The position numbers and the translations under genes are program-made. A stretch of 7,503 nucleotides of DNA from Mariprofundus sp. (GTDB lineage: Bacteria; Pseudomonadota; Zetaproteobacteria; Mariprofundales; Mariprofundaceae): assembly GCA_030951095.1 (NCBI GenBank), contig JAUZQI010000022.1, forward strand, positions 1-7,503. The letters run 5' to 3'. Below, one piece after another: positions 3,972 to 7,503 of the stretch. The stretch's first letter is position 1, and the number at the start of each line of letters is the position of its first letter. Under the pieces are notes generated by a model that saw only the letters and a list, made by a program, of their open reading frames with translations, searched no databases and was not told the DNA's origin.

Positions 3972-6581
3972 ATGAATCGGCGCAGGCTTGCATGGGCGCT
4001 GCTGTGTTTGTATGGCGCGACCGGAGTGACGGCGCTGGCTTACGAAGTGTTGTGGACGCGCATGCTGTCGCTGATGTTCGGCATCAGTATTTTTGGTGTG
4101 GTGTTCACTGTGACGGCATTTATGGCCGGCTTGGGCGTAGGCAGTTTTGTATTAACCGGGCGGGGATTGCGCATGTCAGCGCGGAGGGCCCTGATTTTTC
4201 TGGCCATGCTGGAAGGCGGTATTGCGCTGTACGCGCTGGGCCTGCCTTTGATCATGCCGTGGTTGGACGCCGGACTGATTTCTCTGGGTAGCCAGTTATC
4301 TCTGTCAGGCTGGCAATCGTTGCAGGGGGGGGCTGTGCTGTTGATGCTGTTCCCGGCGGCATTGGCGATGGGTATGGCATTCACGCTGGCGCTTCGGGCG
4401 GCTGTTGCTGTGCAGGTGTCGCTAGCTTCCATGTATGGCGTTAATGCTTTGGGCGGCGCTCTGGGCGCGGTGTTGCCATTGTTTTTATTGCCAACGCTGG
4501 GTTGGCGGTTATCGCTGTGGATTATTGCTGCGCTGGGTCTGCTGTTGGCAGGCTCTGTCTGGTTGTTATCACGCGCTATGTCTGCTGAAAATAAGCCAGT
4601 CGGTGATGTGCTAACATCTGTTCGGCGTCCTCCATGGCTTGATTTGCTGGCTTATGCCGGAATCGGAGCTGCAGCTCTGATGCTGGAAGTGGTATGGACA
4701 CGGTTATTCGGCATGGTGCTGCTACGAACCGAGTATATTCTGGCTATATTGTTGCTGGTCTATCTGGTCGGTATTGGCCTGGGCAGCCTGCTGGCGCGAC
4801 ATATGCGAACGAATCTGTGGCTGAATTTATTGCCCGGTCTGGCGGCCATAACTGCTGTGGCTGGCTTGTATGTTCTGGGTCATATCAGTCGCTGGGCAAC
4901 GAATGCGGATTTTTCTTCACTGACAATAGCCATGCTGAGTGAAGGGGCGGTCGTTGCACTGTGTACGTTGCCGGTCACGTTGTTGCTCGGCGCATGGTTG
5001 CCGCTTCTGGCCCGACATTTTCATCGCGAAGAAGCCGGTGGCGGAGGTTGGTGGTACGGGGCCAATAGTTTGGGGGCGGCACTGGGTGCGATGTTGGCCG
5101 GATTTGTGTTGTTGTCGTGGCTGGGCAGCGCACTATCATTGTGCGTTGCAGCTTTGTTGTTGTTGATATGCGGCATGCGCTGGGTGACTGATCGCCGCGT
5201 TTGGTTGCTCTTGCCAATGCTGTTGCTGCTGATTCTTCCCGTTCGTACCTTGCCTCAGGTATCCGCATTGTTGCCGGCTTTAGCTGATAGCGTGAACCAG
5301 TCCATACATGAGGATGCGGTATCCTTAACACATGTGGTCGAACGCCAACAAGGTTTGATGCGCGGTCAGTTGATCCTGTTATCCGATTTACAGCGTATGG
5401 ATGCATCCAGTGATCCGACGGCTGTTACTGTTCAACGCAATCAGGCGCGGCTGCCACTGTTGCTCCATCCGGAACCGCACTCGGTGCTATTTCTGGGTTT
5501 GGGTACCGGGATTACAGTTTCGGGTTCTTTATGGGTAAGCGATTTACAACGCACTGCGGTAGAATTGTCTGCCGGCGCTATTATAGCTGCTGCCGATTCG
5601 TTTGCACCGGTAAATGGTGATATCAGTCGCCATGCCAGCATTAAACACGATGATGCACGTCGTTTTCTGCGCAGTGATACAAACCGTTATGATGTGATTG
5701 TCGGTGATCTGTTTCATCCGGATATGGTAGGTCGTGCCAATTTATTATCTCTACAACAGTTTCAACGCGTGCATGAGCGGCTGAATACCGGTGGTATCTA
5801 TGCACAGTGGCTGGCTCTGAATCAGTTTGATGTGGGCTCAATTGAGGTGGTGATGGAAACATTCCGCCACGTGTTTCCGCATGCATCGGTATTTATCGAT
5901 GGCTATCGCATGGCACTGATCGGCATGCGTGACAGCAGTATCTCTGTGCCGAAACTATTGAATCGGTTTAATGCATTGCCTGAACCCCGGCGTAGTGATG
6001 CCACGGGCGGCGAAGGTTTGTGGACGTGGTTGGGGCGCTACTGGGGGCAGATTCCACCATTAGATGCGGCATTGCAGGATGAATGGTTACCGGTGATCGA
6101 ATTCTCATTGCCACGTGCGCGTTATAGTGGTGGCTCGGATGTGATGGCAATGTGGCGCTGGCTGCTCAGTTGGCGAGTTGATGATGCAGTGGCCGTGCAT
6201 GATTTGAAGGTGTCAGAGCAGAATATCGAGCCATTCAGACGTGCCCGGGTGGCTAGCGGTCTGGATGTGCGTTTGTGGATGGCGGAGTTGAGTGGTGATG
6301 AACGGCGAGTGATTCAAATGGCAAAACTGGCGAATCACGCCAACCCGAAAGATCGCTGGCCTGCATTTGCGCTGGCGGATCGAATGTTTGATTCACTGGC
6401 ACACACGGCCCCGAATGGTTTATCACGCAAACAGGCATTGCATCGTATTCTGGGTTTACGACCCGATCATGAGGGAGCACTCAGGGCCTTGATTGAGCTG
6501 GAACTGCAAGCTGGGAATATTCAGGTAGCCCATGCACTTAAGCAGCGCTTACAGACAATTAGTCCGCTGGCAAAAGATTAA
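3972..6581 (+). CDS. Fused multi-helix membrane domain / spermidine-synthase-like protein (869 aa)
   Basis: The N-terminal half (about 1-440) is a polytopic membrane domain with two homologous halves marked by YEVLWTR (24-30) and LEVVWTR (238-244), the hallmark of the fused MFS/spermidine-synthase family. A Rossmann methyltransferase-like domain follows: GLGTG (509-513, nucleotide loop), VELSAG (Glu531, ribose-binding position), DDARRFL (560 on) and YDVIVGDLFHPD (573-584). In aminopropyltransferases the last motif is D-x-x-D-P; here the second Asp is His582, so polyamine synthesis is doubtful and the substrate is unknown. PVIEF near 707 matches the family's end-of-domain motif, and the C-terminal 130 residues look TPR-like helical. 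ATG 3972 is preferred: the earlier ATG 3939 lies in a repeat, and MNRRRLAW opens straight into the first helix. SD is weak (GAG at 3961-3963). Confidence 0.87.
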   Translation: MNRRRLAWALLCLYGATGVTALAYEVLWTRMLSLMFGISIFGVVFTVTAFMAGLGVGSFVLTGRGLRMSARRALIFLAMLEGGIALYALGLPLIMPWLDAGLISLGSQLSLSGWQSLQGGAVLLMLFPAALAMGMAFTLALRAAVAVQVSLASMYGVNALGGALGAVLPLFLLPTLGWRLSLWIIAALGLLLAGSVWLLSRAMSAENKPVGDVLTSVRRPPWLDLLAYAGIGAAALMLEVVWTRLFGMVLLRTEYILAILLLVYLVGIGLGSLLARHMRTNLWLNLLPGLAAITAVAGLYVLGHISRWATNADFSSLTIAMLSEGAVVALCTLPVTLLLGAWLPLLARHFHREEAGGGGWWYGANSLGAALGAMLAGFVLLSWLGSALSLCVAALLLLICGMRWVTDRRVWLLLPMLLLLILPVRTLPQVSALLPALADSVNQSIHEDAVSLTHVVERQQGLMRGQLILLSDLQRMDASSDPTAVTVQRNQARLPLLLHPEPHSVLFLGLGTGITVSGSLWVSDLQRTAVELSAGAIIAAADSFAPVNGDISRHASIKHDDARRFLRSDTNRYDVIVGDLFHPDMVGRANLLSLQQFQRVHERLNTGGIYAQWLALNQFDVGSIEVVMETFRHVFPHASVFIDGYRMALIGMRDSSISVPKLLNRFNALPEPRRSDATGGEGLWTWLGRYWGQIPPLDAALQDEWLPVIEFSLPRARYSGGSDVMAMWRWLLSWRVDDAVAVHDLKVSEQNIEPFRRARVASGLDVRLWMAELSGDERRVIQMAKLANHANPKDRWPAFALADRMFDSLAHTAPNGLSRKQALHRILGLRPDHEGALRALIELELQAGNIQVAHALKQRLQTISPLAKD

Positions 6582-6752
6582 TAACGGTTTGCTACCAAAA
6601 ACGTGGAAATTTTTATAGAGGCGGTATGTGACTCCTTTGACTGGAAAAATACCCCCTAAATCGACCTTAAATATTTTCATTTATGATCGCGTAAAGTGCA
6701 AGGGTTGATGGTATTTTTACTCAAAAGGCATGCATATAACAGGCAAAGAACA

Positions 6753-6842
6753 ATGGTTCGCTCTCACATGATTAAATTACAAAAATTGTTTGCACGAGTT
6801 ATGAAACACTTTAACCATCCAAAAATCACTTATGCCGTATGA
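6753..6842 (+). CDS. Possible 29-residue leader peptide upstream of serC
   Basis: ATG 6753 to TGA 6842 encodes a basic peptide (MVRSHMIKLQKLFARV...HPKITYAV). It ends just upstream of a set of alternative hairpins, the layout expected of an attenuation leader. However, it has only one serine and no run of any regulatory amino acid, and its SD (AGGCAAAG upstream) is poor. It is listed because of its position; chance is a serious alternative. Confidence 0.2.
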   Translation: MVRSHMIKLQKLFARVMKHFNHPKITYAV

Positions 6843-6872
6843 TTGGTTACCGGGTTAATAGCTCCGATATGG

Positions 6873-6907
6873 GAGCAAAAAATGGAGGAAACTCCTGTTT
6901 TTCGCTC
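6873..6907 (+). promoter_or_regulatory. Leader hairpin, terminator-like, with alternative pairings
   Basis: GAGC plus five A pairs with five T plus GCTC (one bulged C at 6903), and an inner GGAG/CTCC stem (6884-6887 with 6892-6895) is capped by GAAA. The inner stem followed by TGTTTTT resembles a short intrinsic terminator. Its left foot GGAGC (6872-6876) can instead pair with GCTCC (6861-6865), so two exclusive folds are possible. Confidence 0.5.
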
Positions 6908-6956
6908 ATTGAGGAATCGACATTGCAGGGCTAGCTTGCCGAGTTTGAAAAATTGG

Positions 6957-6981
6957 AGGGGCGACAGATCGAAAGTCCCCT
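6957..6981 (+). promoter_or_regulatory. Second leader hairpin near the serC ribosome binding site
   Basis: AGGGG (6957-6961) pairs with CCCCT (6977-6981). Inside, CGA (6962-6964) and TCG (6969-6971) can pair around a CAGA loop. It ends 15 bases before the serC SD and has no T-run, so it looks like leader structure rather than a terminator. Confidence 0.45.
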
Positions 6982-6995
6982 GAATTAGCCTAAAA

Positions 6996-7002
6996 AAGGA
7001 AG
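6996..7002 (+). promoter_or_regulatory. serC ribosome binding site
   Basis: AAGGAAG sits seven bases before ATG 7010. The adjoining AGCGAAA (7001-7007) is the exact reverse complement of TTTCGCT (6900-6906) in the right arm of the leader hairpin, so the site could be masked when that hairpin is open. Confidence 0.7.
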
Positions 7003-7009
7003 CGAAACC

Positions 7010-7503
7010 ATGACAAGAAAGTTTAATTTCAGTGCTGGACCGGCAATGTTACCGACAGCCGTAATGGAGCGCGCGCAGCAGGAGATGCTGGATTGGAATG
7101 GCTCAGGCATGTCTGTGATGGAGATGAGCCACCGTGGCAAAGAGTACATGTCCATTGCGACAAAAGCAGAGCAGGATCTGCGCGAGGTGATGTCGATCCC
7201 TGATAATTACAAAGTGCTCTTCATTCAGGGCGGCGCCTCTGCCCAGTTCACAATGATTCCGTTGAATCTACTGGGCGATAAACAGAGCGCTGATTATATC
7301 AATACCGGTGTGTGGTCGAAGAAGGCGATTGCTGAGGCCAGGCGCTACTGCACCGTGAATATCATTGCAGATACTTCGGATGATGGTTTTACCACCGTGC
7401 CTGCGCAGTCAGATTTGAAACTGAATCCTGATGCGGCCTATGTTCACTATACACCGAACGAAACCATCGGTGGCGTTGAGTTCGACTATATTCCGGATAC
7501 CGG
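7010..7503 (+). CDS. serC: Phosphoserine aminotransferase SerC (N-terminal 164 residues, runs off the window)
   Basis: SerC is the cytoplasmic PLP enzyme that transfers the amino group of glutamate to 3-phosphohydroxypyruvate in serine synthesis; it also acts in pyridoxal phosphate synthesis in many proteobacteria. Family motifs are clear: FNFSAGPAMLP at the N-terminus, SVMEMSHRGKEY, LFIQGGASAQFTMIPLNLL (the GGAS-Q phosphate-binding loop), YINTGVWSKKAI and YVHYTPNETIGGVEF. The frame is open to the last base; the PLP-binding lysine and C-terminal domain lie beyond the edge. The start follows AAGGAAG by seven bases and is colinear with known SerC proteins. It is preceded by a 428-base gap with hairpins, so it probably has its own promoter and perhaps leader control. 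Confidence 0.97.
   Translation, partial: MTRKFNFSAGPAMLPTAVMERAQQEMLDWNGSGMSVMEMSHRGKEYMSIATKAEQDLREVMSIPDNYKVLFIQGGASAQFTMIPLNLLGDKQSADYINTGVWSKKAIAEARRYCTVNIIADTSDDGFTTVPAQSDLKLNPDAAYVHYTPNETIGGVEFDYIPDT

Larger units (their letters stand above)
6582..7009 (+). other. Long intergenic/leader region before serC
   Basis: These 428 bases hold no substantial gene. The first part is AT-rich with weak promoter-like pieces (TGGTATTTT at 6709-6717, TATAAC at 6735-6740), none with a convincing -35. A 29-codon open frame runs 6753-6842, and several hairpins follow between 6861 and 6981. No tRNA or classical riboswitch core is recognisable by eye. The structured part is likely to be serC's 5' untranslated region. 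Confidence 0.6.

Noticed and set aside
6705..6740. TTGATG and TATAAC as a sigma-70 promoter for serC
   Set aside because: The spacer is 24 bases, far outside the normal 16-18.

Overview
The window reads as a chromosomal piece of a Gram-negative, respiring proteobacterium. The support is bacterial gene spacing with Shine-Dalgarno (SD) sites, several predicted Sec signal peptides, a periplasmic c-type haem protein, a CcoS-like cbb3-oxidase maturation factor and a gamma-proteobacterial-looking SerC. A Gammaproteobacterium or Zetaproteobacterium would fit, but genus cannot be fixed from sequence alone. All convincing genes are on the + strand.

Layout. (1) 1-303: the end of a polytopic membrane protein gene, a 44-residue single-helix membrane peptide, and a strong intrinsic terminator that closes this unit. 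(2) 336-653: a small signal-peptide/two-helix membrane protein, then a 112-base gap with a candidate extended -10 promoter. (3) 766-3782: a tight six-gene cluster made of a CcoS-like protein, a membrane-anchored monohaem cytochrome c, a four-helix membrane protein, a membrane-anchored formylglycine-generating-enzyme-like (SUMF1) protein, and two small signal-peptide membrane proteins. Gaps are short or genes overlap (33 bases, 1-base overlap, 10 bases, 1 base, 8-base overlap), so it is very likely one operon. (4) 3787-3946: a 160-base inverted-repeat element with about 32-base arms built on a CACAGAG-type motif. (5) 3972-6581: a large fused membrane transporter-like/spermidine-synthase-like protein. 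(6) 6582-7009: a long leader with several hairpins. (7) 7010 to the end: the first 164 codons of serC (phosphoserine aminotransferase).

How the genes may work together. The 766-3782 operon looks like a respiratory accessory module. A cytochrome c with an N-terminal anchor would carry electrons at the outer face of the inner membrane, a CcoS-like protein suggests assembly of a haem-copper or other metal centre, and the SUMF1-like protein and small membrane proteins are likely structural or maturation partners. No catalytic oxidase or reductase subunit lies wholly in the window; the truncated membrane protein at the left edge is the obvious place to look. The SUMF1-like protein lacks the cysteine pair of true formylglycine-generating enzymes, so sulfatase activation is unlikely. 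This module is the best candidate for something undescribed here. The fused spermidine-synthase-like gene and serC appear to be separate units.
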